A stretch of DNA of 64,000 nucleotides from Clonostachys chloroleuca (Eukaryota; Ascomycota; Sordariomycetes; Hypocreales; Bionectriaceae): positions 29,760,001 to 29,824,000 of the forward strand of contig JBANAY010000003.1 in NCBI GenBank assembly GCA_037952775.1. Direction: 5' to 3'. Shown here piece after piece: positions 1-10,543 of the stretch (positions within the stretch are counted from its first letter, which is position 1; every line of letters starts with the position of its first letter). Both the position numbers and the translations under genes were made by a program. The notes beneath the pieces are model-generated. The model was not told where the DNA came from. It did not search any database and saw nothing but the letters and a program-made list of their open reading frames with translations.

Positions 1-498
1 AACCACAAGGGTGTCAGGTACGATCCGAGAATGCACCGTAGAAAGATTCACGACTTCATGGATGCTCCTAGATATGGATATTGGAATTATGGCTCTCGGA
101 GATATGCATCCAACCATGCTACATGCCAGGTTCCCCGGTGCAAGAAGCACTGCGCCTGCATATCGTGCCCTTTGTTCACGAGGCTACGCGGTTGGATGGG
201 GGACGACCTACGATATTGCAGTCAGTGTGAGAAGTTTACGCGGCGATTGAAGAAATACAAGGGAAGATGTAAGTACAAGCCAGGCTACCTTCGCAATTTT
301 AGGACTACGCAGTAGCTTACAACGGGAACAGGCATGCATGGTAAAGCCAAAGTTCGGAAAGCGCCCAACAACCACTGGACCAGGACCAGTGGGCTCTCTT
401 GGGGACGCCGGTGGTGGAAAAGATGGGGAACCGATGGAATTAACTATGCGACTTATCATGGAATAGGCCCTGAGAGAGCCAATGCGCGAATTGTGTGA
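1..498 (+). CDS. 3' part of an unknown Cys-rich protein (runs off left edge)
   Basis: Frame 1 is open from the first base to a GTAAGT donor at 269. Joining 1-268 to 332-498 (63-nt intron ending ACAG) keeps the frame and ends in TGA at 496-498, giving 144 residues of a protein that starts outside the window. The visible part has a dense cysteine cluster (C42, C47, C51, C53, C56, C73, C76, C90, counted from the window edge) followed by a basic stretch and a Trp-rich tail. The spacing resembles zinc-binding modules, but I do not recognise the family. An ATG at 31 could start a shorter product, although the open frame upstream of it argues for an internal exon. The open frame plus a good donor supports a gene; function is unknown. 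Confidence 0.45.
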
Positions 499-905
499 TA
501 TCTCTGCGCCGGCATGGTCATGTATTAATGAGAGATGATAGAACAAATTATTTGCTTTTTGAGGCCAATGTAAGCATATTCAACTTTGCAGCCATGGTAG
601 TCATCATACATGGACTTTTTACCATCAGGTACAAATCACATCTACCAAGGGCAGATCACAGAAACAGGTACGTATACTGAGTTCCCTCCGTCAAGATGGA
701 ATATACAACAAGACGTGTGAAGCGCAAAGCCTTGTCGTCTGTGTTTAAAGCGTTTGGAAGAATTGTCGTTGAAGATCAAAATATTTGCATGCAAGGCTTT
801 TTGTAGAATTTGCGGAATACTCGACCTTCGAGTCTTATCATACATGTGGGCTTGTGCGAGCACATAATACAATCACCCCCAGACGCAGTTCAGACCCGAA
901 ATTTA
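499..905. other. Intergenic, no gene seen
   Basis: Only short overlapping frames without splice or family support. It probably holds the 3' ends of the flanking convergent genes. Confidence 0.5.
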
Positions 906-1511
906 TCAAACCTGCGCGGTTTCAGCCACAGCAGCTTCCTCAATAGAAATTCCCAGTGTAGACGTCACCGACCCAGAAACCTCAGCACACTCCCCTCTGC
1001 CCCAAGCTCGCTGAATCTTTTCAGTGGCAGTAGCATCTCCCGAAGTGTCAATCGTAATGCCAACTGTGTGTTCCGAGGTCCGACCGTTTCCACAAAGCTG
1101 CATGGTAGTTCCGTGGACCATGCCGAGGTTACTGATCTTCTCCTTCAGTTGGCTGAAAATTGGCTTGACAGATGACTTGGCAACACCTTTTCCGATAAAT
1201 GAAGCGATGGTGAGATCGAGTACTCTGATGCTGACCATGTCCTTCAAGCAGTAGTCGGGATCCTCAAAGAACGATTGCAGACCTTGGAGGGCGTCTTGAA
1301 GGAGTTCATGGGTTGAGTTGGCGCCGCCGGCGTAGAATTCGAATGAAACCGGCCTCTGGTCTCCGGACGGACATACCTCCTGCCTGGTATCAAGCTGAAC
1401 AGCATTCCGAGGCGTTAGATCGAGGACAGTTATTTTCGGATATTGCGCTGGGTAGGAGTGGACCACAGCCGCAAGAGCAAGTAAAATTGAGATTAGGAAA
1501 GAGCGAATCAT
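906..1511 (-). CDS. Small secreted protein, unknown function
   Basis: This is a single-exon 201-residue protein starting at ATG 1511-1509. Residues 1-19 form a typical signal peptide (MIRSF, then a Leu/Ala-rich core ending VVHS). The mature chain has four cysteines (in VCPSG, DYCLK, LCGN and ECAEV), which would allow two disulfides, and one NST sequon suitable for N-glycosylation. The C-terminal half contains a WGRGEC segment. Length, signal peptide and paired cysteines fit a secreted fungal protein; I do not recognise a named family and assign no function. The gene stands alone, with about 1.7 kb of non-coding sequence on its 5' side. It could be a host- or competitor-facing secreted protein, but nothing in the sequence proves that. 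Confidence 0.7.
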   Translation of the reverse strand: MIRSFLISILLALAAVVHSYPAQYPKITVLDLTPRNAVQLDTRQEVCPSGDQRPVSFEFYAGGANSTHELLQDALQGLQSFFEDPDYCLKDMVSIRVLDLTIASFIGKGVAKSSVKPIFSQLKEKISNLGMVHGTTMQLCGNGRTSEHTVGITIDTSGDATATEKIQRAWGRGECAEVSGSVTSTLGISIEEAAVAETAQV

Positions 1512-3226
1512 TTTGATTAATTAGTAAACGAGCGACTTGAAGGAATGAATATGATAGGTACAGTGACCAGAGACGAAAAGAAATTCAATGTATGGGCGAA
1601 ATTCGCATGAGCAGTCGAAGGAGGATGGGCAACCAACCGACAAAATGCAGAGCAGTGAGAATTAAATATGCATGGCTAAGGGGCCATTAACACAAGTTCT
1701 CATGGAGCCAACTGGTCCCATGTGCCGTACATGATTTGAAACTGCCTCATTCAGCTCCGGTGGCAGGAGATGGCCTGTTGTGGCTCACCAACAGATTTTA
1801 ATTTCCCAAACCATGCGTCATCTAGCCCCGTCTTGGTGATATGCAGCGGGAATGCATGGCCGAGCAGTGAATATGTGTCAGACTTGCACCAACTCGGACG
1901 ATAATTGACTGATCACGGTAATTAATTAGAAAGAAAAAAAAATTCTATACGATCCCAGAGATATAGCGTCATTGCTCAAGAATCAAAAATTCGTTTGAAT
2001 CGAGGTGTTCGAGCGCCACGGAGTGCACAACGTGAGTAAGAAAGTGTTAAGTGGGTGATACTTGATTATCTGAATCTAGGTCACTTATTACGGATATTTT
2101 AAGAAAGCTTTATGTACTACAGGCTTGAATTAAGCATACTATATTCAATACCTAAGACTTAGCTTCAATCTGAGATCTTAGTACCTGACTCCAGGGTTTT
2201 GGCCGCGCTACCAAGAATGGGATTCCACCTGGAATTATCCACGTGACTGCGACACCTGCTTACCGCTGCTATTGCATTATTCCTGGAGCTGGGCCTCTGA
2301 CCAAGTTGTAAACACAAAGCTCGTATAACACTTGGATGTGGGCAACATGTCACTTGTAAACTACTGAGTTCGCAAAACCCTTACTACATCTGTAGCTAAA
2401 TTTAATGCTGTCCTGGGCGTGTACACTGCCGGCCGTACATACAGTACTTGCTGTTCTATATATAGGTGCAGTACATATATACATACATATGGAGGCGTAC
2501 GCCGAGTTGCGTACGAGACCTACCGCGTATACAGAGTTGCGCACGGAACAGACCGTAGACGCAAAGTCGCGTACGAGAATTATCGCCTGCGTAGAGTCGC
2601 GTACAGGCATTACAGCCCGGTTTGCAGCACTTGGCCTCATCCAATCAGCTTCGTTGCGCTCACCGTTCACGTTCTAATCTTAGCAGCTCACTTAACCTGA
2701 ACTTACAGCGTGTGGGCTAACTTAAGGCTGCCTAACTGTCAGGGTGATCTTAGGCAGAATAGCGCGGTATCTCCGAAAGCAAGTTTGCCCTGAGCGCGCC
2801 TCTCTCTGTAAGTGGCCAGTTGCTACACCAGGCAGTGCAGATCGGGCAGGCCAGAATGAATCAGGCATTCCAGATGGACGCTGGGACCTCGCTTGCAGCA
2901 TCAATGTGCAGGGTGGACTGCCATAGCCGAAAGGCGAGCCGATATGGATGTATGATGCCTGCATTGCTACCTTTGGCGACCGAGCGTATCAACGGGATAG
3001 ATTCAGTATAATGCTAGGGGTATCAGACATCGTGTTGACTGCAAATTATAATCACTTTGATTTAGCGCAGAAGATTTGAATAAACCCAGCCTCTCCACCA
3101 CAGAGATATTTTGTTGTACAGACCCGCCGCCCCCCCACTCTTTGCGGGGTGGATATCGCCTCACATCATTTGGAACACCACTCGAGGACACATCATTGCT
3201 TGCTTATCTGGCGTTCAATACGCAGG
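1512..3226. other. 1.7-kb intergenic region
   Basis: No convincing coding exon. It contains the four-copy 30-bp repeat listed separately (2495-2614) and a moderately AT-rich stretch around 1900-2160. It should include the promoters of the secreted-protein gene (leftward) and the first HeLo-like gene (rightward). Confidence 0.5.
2495..2614. repeat. Degenerate tandem repeat, 4 units of 30 bp
   Basis: Units lie at 2495-2524, 2525-2554, 2555-2584 and 2585-2614. Each carries a GAGTTGCGTAC-like or GAGTCGCGTAC-like core in register. Because 30 is divisible by 3, the + frame reads as a 10-residue repeat (AYAELRTRPT, AYTELRTEQT and so on), but no gene around it is credible. It looks like a diverged minisatellite. 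Confidence 0.75.
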
Positions 3227-4512
3227 ATGGATCCTCTAAGCATATCCGCTGGGATCATCGCTGTTGTTACTGCTGCTGTTCAGTCAACTAAAGCGCTCTA
3301 TAGCACTATTGAAAGCTTCAAGAGCTACCCTACCAGAGTGGCTGAACTCAAAAATCAGCTATGGGCCCTTATCGGTGTCCTCAACTCGCTACACAAACTT
3401 GTCCACGAGGACAGCGACGCAGGTACTCTACTGGAAGATCCTCTGAAACAATGCAGCATTGCGTGCGATGATTTCAAAGCTTTACTGGAGTCATGCAAGC
3501 ACAATTCCAGGAACGGACAACCCAGTCTCTCAGGATGGATGAAATTAAGTTACAGGAATGGAGATATTGTTAGCTTCATGGAATCGTTAGCGGGTTACAA
3601 AGCTACCATTAATATCGCGATTGCAGATGCTAACCTGTACGCCACGGGAACTCCGACTATATCGTGCCTGACTAATTTTTGCCTAGACGTACCTCCAAGG
3701 TTACCTTGAAAGTTCTCAATGAGTACAAGACTGAGGTCAACGCCACCACGAAATATTTGGAAGGCCATCTTGAGGAGATCCTGAACAGATTAGAATGGTT
3801 AAGGCAGTCAACAAAGGAGCAGTCTCTTACTGAATCTACCAACACAAATCCATTAGACAAGGAGAAAAATAGCATTGAGAATTGTCTAAAGGTCTGCCAA
3901 CAATTTCAGGCTGATCTAGACAAAATGCAATTTCAGCTTATTTCCGAAAATCGTTGCTCGGACACCAGCAGCGGTGTGATGGAAATACCAACTCAAGACA
4001 TGCCTTTGGCAAACGCCATCACACTGTCCAGTTTGAAATCCTGCAGTCTTGAGATCACAGATGCGATATCCAGGCTGGTACTACACGAAGAAAAGACCAA
4101 GAAGAGACTTCTCATGGCACCTCATGATGAGCAAGCTGAAGAACAGGAGCTAGAAGTGCAGAGACTGCAACGCGAGCTTGATAGCGCCAACCAAATGCTA
4201 AGCTTCTGCAAGGTTGCATCATCCCGAGCCACACCGGACCGAGTCCACGTTTTAGAAAATATCAGCGTCGGGGACAACTCGCAGCAGGTTTGCGTATCAA
4301 GCATTGGTGACCTTTTTAAAATCAAAGGGGCTACTGCAGGATCTGGGTCATTTCAGTTCTTCGGGACGATGCCAGCCGAGCCACTGCAAGAGATAATAAA
4401 AATCCACAGGGCATATCAGGCTGATCGAAGGGGGAAGCATTCACGGAGGAGATACATAGCAGCAACAGCGGTGGAGGCCCAAGGGCAATATAAATTCATT
4501 GATATTCGTTAG
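3227..4512 (+). CDS. HeLo-like (PigL_N-type) N-terminal domain protein, copy A
   Basis: Exons 3227-3636 and 3687-4512 with a 50-nt intron (GTACGC donor, CTGAC branch point, CCTAG acceptor) give 411 residues. The N-terminus (MDPLSISAGIIAVVTAAVQ and on) has the Met-(Ala)-Asp-Pro-Leu start and hydrophobic first helix of the fungal HeLo-like/PigL_N domain, the N-terminal module of many fungal NLR (STAND) proteins. Here no NACHT/NB-ARC or repeat region follows. Instead come helical, coiled-coil-like segments (about residues 140-300) and a C-terminal conserved block around ISVGDNSQQVCVSS and FQFFGTMPAEPL. That block recurs in the two neighbours, so this is a stand-alone three-part protein. By analogy with HeLo-type domains it may act in membrane-directed cell death or incompatibility. 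That is inference; no activity can be read from the sequence. Confidence 0.8.
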
Positions 4513-5338
4513 AGCCTATTGTCCATAGCATCAGGACTTTCTTTTGGCGTGACTCCAAGTTTCTTTCCTGTTCCATAACCTCCACTAAACCGCGCCGGTC
4601 CCAGAGACTGCCCCTGGGACTGGATAGCAGTTGAGCGTTGACTGAGAATTTGCCTGAGTTCAGGGACTGAGTCTTCACTCCAAGCTCCTATGACCTGCCA
4701 GGACTCCTCGCCAGCTTCCACCTCACTGGCTTCATATATATGTTCTTTCGTCGATACAAGGAGTTGAACGCCATGGTTTCCCACTTTGATCTTCGAGAGA
4801 TGATGTGTCGGGCGCGTAGCGGCAAGCTCTGATGGCTCCGCTGGAACTGGAGAGTAGGCATTCTGGGAGTCGGTTGCTGATTCCATGGTCGGACTGATAA
4901 GATCGGTAGAGTAATGTATGGTCGGAAGTTAGGTGGTTATCAATGATTTGGTGGGCTTTGCGAAGGTGCGGCAGATAGGTCGAAGTTCCAAGATGCACCG
5001 CCTCAGGCGTACTCGCAAAGTGCTTGCTGACTAATTAAGCTCAAGACTCAATCAAGATAGAGGAATGGCGAAGAGGGGCATCGCGGATCAACGCTGATCC
5101 GGCAAACAGGATCGCAAGCTTGCGCGCACTGCTCTAACGCGAGTCTCAAGGCGCCAAGATCTATGTCAAGGCCAAGATCACCAGTTCCAGAAAGGGTTTC
5201 CAAGGCAAAGCTCAGGCCCGATAGTTCTGTTAGTAGCTCGCACCTGGCTTTGTATATTGCACCTAGGTTAGGCGCCCTGGGGACGATTCTAGGCAGCACA
5301 TTGCGGGGTCGACAAACGTCCCACCGGAATTCGGGCAA
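4509..5338 (-). pseudogene. Decayed HeLo-like paralogue, copy C (opposite strand)
   Basis: Two pieces on the minus strand match the ends of copy A. The frame 5338-5048 has the N-terminal-domain helix pattern (ELSGLSFALETLSG, then LALEQCAQAC). The frame 4886-4509 carries the C-terminal block: IKVGNHGVQLLVST and WQVIGAWSEDSVPELRQIL align with ISVGDNSQQVCVSS and FQFFGTMPAEPLQEII of copy A. The 161 bases between them cannot hold the roughly 200-300-residue middle seen in copies A and B. The first frame also lacks an ATG and the MADPLS-type start. An internally deleted relic is therefore the simplest reading. Its 3' end overlaps the end of copy A by 4 bases in convergent orientation. A short two-exon gene starting at ATG 4886 remains possible. 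Confidence 0.6.
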
Positions 5339-5755
5339 CCAATAAGGTTAAGCAATTTAGCGCCGAGAAACATCTTCAGGATGATGTCCGGATATCAGCG
5401 GGCATAGTCGAGGCTTCGTTGCTTTGGTTTTACGTCATCGAGCTTGATGCTCTTTTCACTGATCGAATCTCTTGCTCAAATATAATAGCCATAATGACCT
5501 GGGGACCCGGAAATGTGAAATCGTCCTTTTATTTGAGAGTACCATCTCACTAGCTGTCTGACGGAATGCGTCGCTCTTGGCGAGCTCGCAAGGTAGTGAC
5601 GAGTTGTTGGCTTGATATGACTTAGGCTCCTTAATAGCCGATGTTTGACCGCGGATTAAACCGGTGATCCATGTATAAACCTCTCGTTGCGTATGGAGAT
5701 CTAATACCCCCTCTCACCTGTACTTTATACTGGTTTCATCTTAAGCTCGCTCAAC

Positions 5756-6876
5756 ATGGCCGACCCGCTAAGCGTTACCGCCTCAATTGTCGCATTAGTT
5801 ACAGCCGCTATTCAGTCGACAAAATCTCTCAATGCGGCCGTCAAGAGGTACATGGAACGCGACAAGACGCTGCGAAGGCTACAGACCGAACTCGACGACT
5901 TGACCAAGGTCCTAGAAGCCCTTGATGCAGTTTGCAATCTTGAGTCGTCGGTTATGTCCCTTTTAGAAGGACCTGTTAGTCGATGTAGCCAACTTTGTCG
6001 CGATTTCGAGGCCACTATGAGTACATTTAGCGGGAAATCTCGTGCCGGTTTTCGGGATTGGGCGAAGATGGAGTTCATGAGAGGTGATATTCACGAGTTT
6101 ATAGACGCCCTGGGAGGGTACAAGTCGACAATATCAGTAGGACTGGGCACTATCACTATGTCAGTCTATCTCAGAACCTTAGACCTCTATTCGCTTACAG
6201 AAAACTCTTCTATAGGCAAAGCTCCAGACTGTCCCACCAAGTTCTGGAGGAGTATAGCGAGGTCATTAAAGATACCGCGTACAATCTCAATATTCACCTA
6301 GAGCGCATTGATGAAAAGATGGCATTGTTCACCGAAGGGAACCCAAAGACCTCCAATGCTGGCTTGGACCTGAACATAGATCTTCAGGATGAGAAAGCGG
6401 TTACAGAACAATGCCTTCGTATATGCGAGGATGCGAGCTCTTATCTTGAATCCTTACTGGACCAGGAACCGTCACTGCAGCCGCAGACCGATCCACATTG
6501 TACCACCGCGGACACCGATGATGGTTTTGAAGCCCCGTTGCTCACTCGCAAAGCTCTGAACGATCATCGAGACCATTTCGCAGAGATGATAGGCCGCATG
6601 AAAGCACGCCTAGAGATCTTAGCAATGGATAATAGCCCTGGAAGTGAGGGGGAGAGGCTTCGACTGGAAAAGGATATAGAGGTTTCGCGGCAATGCCTTG
6701 AAGTATGCAAGGTAGCCTCTAGCCAAGTTTCGACGCAGAAGATATATCGGATTGGAGAAGCAGTTGCTGATGGAGATAGTGATCAAATGCTGGTCACTTC
6801 ACTTGCCGATTTGTTTGATGTTAAAAAGCACACTATCCCGAGGCAAATCCGCACAATTACTTGGTTCGATGTCTGA
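5756..6876 (+). CDS. HeLo-like (PigL_N-type) protein, copy B, C-terminus frameshifted
   Basis: Exons 5756-6159 and 6216-6876 (56-nt intron, GTCAGT donor, TCTATAG acceptor) give 354 residues. The start MADPLSVTASIVALVTAAIQ and the block GYKSTISVG match copy A, and the intron lies at the same place in the protein, so the two are paralogues. The middle repeats the LEVCKVASSQ-type segment of copy A. After SLADLFDVKK the homologous C-terminal block continues in the next frame (LLGSMSDETLRKVSELR, about 6848-6910, open to the TGA at 7088). One extra base near 6820-6850 therefore truncates the protein at 6876. This is either a real recent frameshift or a sequencing error. Transcribed rightward, about 1.2 kb from copy A with the relic copy C between them. 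Confidence 0.7.
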
Positions 6877-7428
6877 TGAAACACTTCGAAAAGTATCTGA
6901 GCTGCGGTACAGCAGCCGTTTTGGAAAGAACCATGCTGGTGGGGACCTCGACATGATACAGCCGCTGCAACCTGAAAGCCAAAACATCCAAACCTCTCAT
7001 CTCCGTGTGGACAGGAGTAAACCTACTGCAGGGCGGGAAAGACCTGCTTCTAATGAAGTTAGGAAACGAGCAGCGGGAGGGGATTGCTGAGGTCTTGTTA
7101 CTTAGCTTATTGCCTAGCTTGTTATATACTGAGATTTAGAGAGATTATTAATAGAGATGTTATATAACTCGGTAACGTATTTCCTATAACGGGGCAGGGA
7201 TAATACCCAGGACATATAGCTCAGGAGGAAGCGCAGAGGACGGCGATTAGCGGAATTAATAGGAAGACTTAATACTTATAGAGAATAAAGAGCAAAGGTT
7301 GTTGGATCGCATATTGTTATACTAAAATCTTTATCCATACTTTATAAGCTCCCCTCCCCCGTGTGCGTGAAGAAGGGTACAGCACTGTGTTAACTCAAAG
7401 GGATATAACAAAACTTTCGCCACGATCT
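6877..7428. other. Frameshifted 3' end of copy B, then AT-rich non-coding stretch
   Basis: 6877-7090 holds the out-of-frame remainder of copy B. From about 7090 to 7400 the DNA is AT-rich, with TTATATA-like runs and no open frame. It resembles a mutated repeat remnant, but I see no terminal repeats. Confidence 0.5.
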
Positions 7429-8376
7429 CTAAATCATTGTGCTGCTCGAGAACTTGCCTCGGGTTTCCTCGATCCTTGAGATGGCCTCATTAACTAGATT
7501 GTGTAAATCTGCTTCCAAAAGCTCCTTTCCAATTCTCTTATACTCTTCCGCAAATATCCTCCAGAGTTGTCGATCCTTTTCATTCAGCGTTCCAGGACGG
7601 GGATAGTAAGGGTCGTTTCGCCAGAACGCTCTCGCAATTGCCGTCAGCCCATCACTATCCGCAGTGATTGGCTTGCAGCAATCAAAATCCAAGACCCAAA
7701 GTGTGCTCTCGTCAAGGGTATTGGCCGTAGTATGTCTGTGTGCCCCCAAAACGAATTCGATATCTGCGCCATCCACTCTCAGCTTCCAGTGGATGGTAGC
7801 AAGTGTGGCGCCCATGGCTTTGGCCCAGACGTCGCAGGGAAGACTAAGTTCTTCCATCTGGTCCATGTGTAGGGGGAAATTCCTGAGGCTGAAGAACCTG
7901 GAAATGTGTCCCTTCTTATCGCTGCTCACGACACGTCTTCTGCCAAGGTAGATTCGGACAAGGCAGTGCTCGTTCTCGGGGCTGTTGAGAATCTGTGACG
8001 GGAGCATGCCCTGTGGGCAATATTTTTCAGCCAAGACTTGGCGGCATGCGTCAGACACTGGCCTGATGAGTTCGCTCATCATCGCATTGCAAGGCTCGAA
8101 GCCTTCAGGTAAGTGGGCCAAGATTGAATTCCAATTACCGCTCTTCTCGATGAAAGCGAGGGGAGAGGGGACAAGAACTGATCCTAGTCCCTGGTAAACT
8201 TGTGATTGTATCGTAAATTCGTTTCTGAGAGAACGCCCAGGACTGCCGTCCTCTCTCTTCAGAGCAATCGGAAGTCCTGGATAGTTGTTGGAGGTGAGTG
8301 TAGCCCAGACGGACCCGCAGTGGCCAGCTCCGATACGTCGAAGGGGCTTGGTTGCCTCAACTGGGAGGGAATCCAT
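7429..8376 (-). CDS. DUF3669-type protein with kinase-like landmarks
   Basis: Single-exon 315-residue protein from ATG 8376. The C-terminal part (LWVLDFDCC at 226-234, then FWRNDPYYPRPG at 251-262) is the signature of the fungal DUF3669 family, often annotated as zinc finger protein although no zinc finger is visible here. Seen directly are protein-kinase-like features: a glycine-rich loop (IGAGHCGSVW, 15-24), a lysine in ALKRED (K40), a His in ATIHWKL (H196) and a DFD triplet (D230-D232) where kinases have DFG. I infer a divergent kinase-fold protein. Whether it phosphorylates anything is unknown, as the usual HRD-x4-N loop is not apparent. It is a single gene with no evident partners. Confidence 0.75.
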   Translation of the reverse strand: MDSLPVEATKPLRRIGAGHCGSVWATLTSNNYPGLPIALKREDGSPGRSLRNEFTIQSQVYQGLGSVLVPSPLAFIEKSGNWNSILAHLPEGFEPCNAMMSELIRPVSDACRQVLAEKYCPQGMLPSQILNSPENEHCLVRIYLGRRRVVSSDKKGHISRFFSLRNFPLHMDQMEELSLPCDVWAKAMGATLATIHWKLRVDGADIEFVLGAHRHTTANTLDESTLWVLDFDCCKPITADSDGLTAIARAFWRNDPYYPRPGTLNEKDRQLWRIFAEEYKRIGKELLEADLHNLVNEAISRIEETRGKFSSSTMI

Positions 8377-8996
8377 GATTGATAGATAGGGGTGTTTTAA
8401 TCGGTAGGGACTCGAAAGTCTATTTGTTGTGACACTGATTCAGTGGTCAAGATGTGAAATAATGTGAAGGTGATTGAGAGAAAACTTCAGAGGAATTGGG
8501 GGAGGGGGTCGAGGGCTGTTATAGCCATCCCGCCTCATTAGGACCTGGGCGAAGATTCTGAACTGGAGATCTGAAGCAAACTCAATTACGGTAGAGTTTC
8601 ACTTTGACTGTGACTCACCCGCCACTGCTCTTTACTTACCTTACATACTTACAGTACCTGACGTTGAATGCTCCCGCAGCACTTGCCGTTTATTCATGCG
8701 GTCGCAGCCAACCCTTGCCGAAAGACAGGAGCAAAGCCTGTGACCAGAGCAGTAAAATCTGGAGTTATAAAACGTAAATAACTTGCGTCCTTGGGGGTTT
8801 TTTCTCATTCCCGCCGTTCTCCGTCCAACTGCAGTCGCTTTTTGCCCTCGAGTAATCAAGGTTAGAAACCGCTCGGGAAAATCGAAAAGACATCTTCCTC
8901 TTCGTCATTTTTAACGCATGGCAAATTGAAACGCAACATCTCACTTGGCAGATACCTAAGAAACTTTTAATATAACACCCAGAAATCCTAGCAGGT
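8377..8996. other. Intergenic, no gene seen
   Basis: 5' region of the DUF3669 gene and 3' flank of the MFS gene. It has only short shadow frames. Confidence 0.5.
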
Positions 8997-10543
8997 CTAA
9001 AGTACTTTGATAGACGATATCGCCCCAATTGCAATCAAATAACACGTCCCACTAACAAAATACGGTGTTCCAAGTGCCAGTCCCCCAGTAGTTATACCGT
9101 GAACCCACAAAGCAGCCATCAAAGGCGCCCCAAGCAGCGACCCAACAGTCTTAACCAACATGACGATAGAGAATATGTGACTATCCACATTCGAGTTATC
9201 ATCATCAGACTTCCGAGGAGAGATCGAGGGCGATTTCAGCAGCGACAGCGTGAAGATTGGCAGCGCCGATCCAACAGCGTACACAAAAAGCGACGGGACG
9301 AGGATCCAGATCTCCGCCGCGACGGCGATTCCCATTGCGCCCATGACGGAGACCACGAGGCACAGATTGGCAAATTTTACATTCGCGCGGTCGATGCTCC
9401 CGGATCCTGCAAAGCGCGGAGACCGGAGAACACGGGGCACAATGACACTGAGAAGAAGGAAGTTGACGACGGCTTTCCCGGAGAGCAGGTAGCCCGCTGA
9501 AGCAAAAGTCCAATGGTACCTCCCAGAGATGTACTGTACGAGGAGTTTTGTATCGGAGCTCGCCAGCGAGGTGAGGAAGAAGCTGAAGAGCAGGAGGGAG
9601 AAGTTCCGAGGGTGGCCGGTGATGATGTCCAGAAGCACATGGAGATGGGCAACGACAGAGTGGAAAATAGAGTCCCGCTGACAGTCCTGGGCTTTGAGGA
9701 CTGGCGAAGACAACAGGCCCTGTCGCGGCTCCTCCATATCCGGATCAGAGGGGAGGTGACTGGGTGAGAATGAAAGGCCTAAGATGACGGGAACCGCTAC
9801 CAAAAGAAGGCCAACGCCTAACAGGAAGGGAAGCCAAAGCATGATTGACATGGTTGCAGAGCCCAGGGCAGGGCCAAGAAGGGCTACCACGTATGAAATA
9901 GAGCTCATGTAGCCAAAGTAAGTGGCGCGACGGACTGGGTCATCGGTGAGATCCGACACGAGTGCGTATGTGATCGAGTTGAAAACACAGTCACCCCCGA
10001 GAAAGGAGAGGATAGGGCCGACTATAATGGCATTAGGTGGAAATATACGATCAAAGTAGCCAACAATGACGGCCCAGGAGATCATGAATGCACGGGAGAC
10101 GAGGTTCAACAACAAGACGATATGACGCCCCCGGCTCTGGGCGACAAAGCCAAGAGGAATCGTCATGATGAAATCTATCTCAGGTCTCAGCTTTGGTTCT
10201 CTTGAGGGTTGCCCTCGAACTCACCTCCAACAATCCATGTAGTCTCCATTACACCTTGGATCGACCCCAGGCTCTGCTGCACCTCAGGAATCTTGCAGAG
10301 ACTCTCGTCCACACTGCCGTCCGGCTGCAGCTTGGCAGGGTCGGTGCTGGAATAGTAGTCGCGACAGAGCCGCCGCTCGATGACCCGGTTCAGGGGAAGC
10401 TGGTACAGGCTCATGGCAAGGTTCACAAGCAGCAGGAGCAGGAGCACGGAGCGGATGCCCTTCGCCCGTGGCTGGCGTGGCGGGTGTGAGAACGGTGGCT
10501 CGCCATCGTCGTCGATCGGCACGTTGGCCGCAGAGCCAGGCAT
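8997..10543 (-). CDS. Major facilitator superfamily transporter
   Basis: Exon 1 is 10543-10225 and exon 2 is 10174-8997. The 50-nt intron has a GTGAGT donor and GATAG acceptor and splices WIVG to DFIMTIPLGF, giving 498 residues. The first segment (SVLLLLLLVNLAMSLYQLP) is a membrane helix, followed by a loop with Cys residues. About ten more hydrophobic helices follow, with a Pro/Ser-rich central loop (about 245-290) between the two halves. The loop after the second helix (GFVAQSRGRHIVLLLN) matches the MFS motif-A position (usually GxLaDrxGRkxxL). This places it in the plasma-membrane solute carriers of the fungal MFS_1 type, probably a proton-coupled exporter or uptake carrier. The substrate cannot be told. 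No biosynthetic partner gene is adjacent. Confidence 0.85.
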
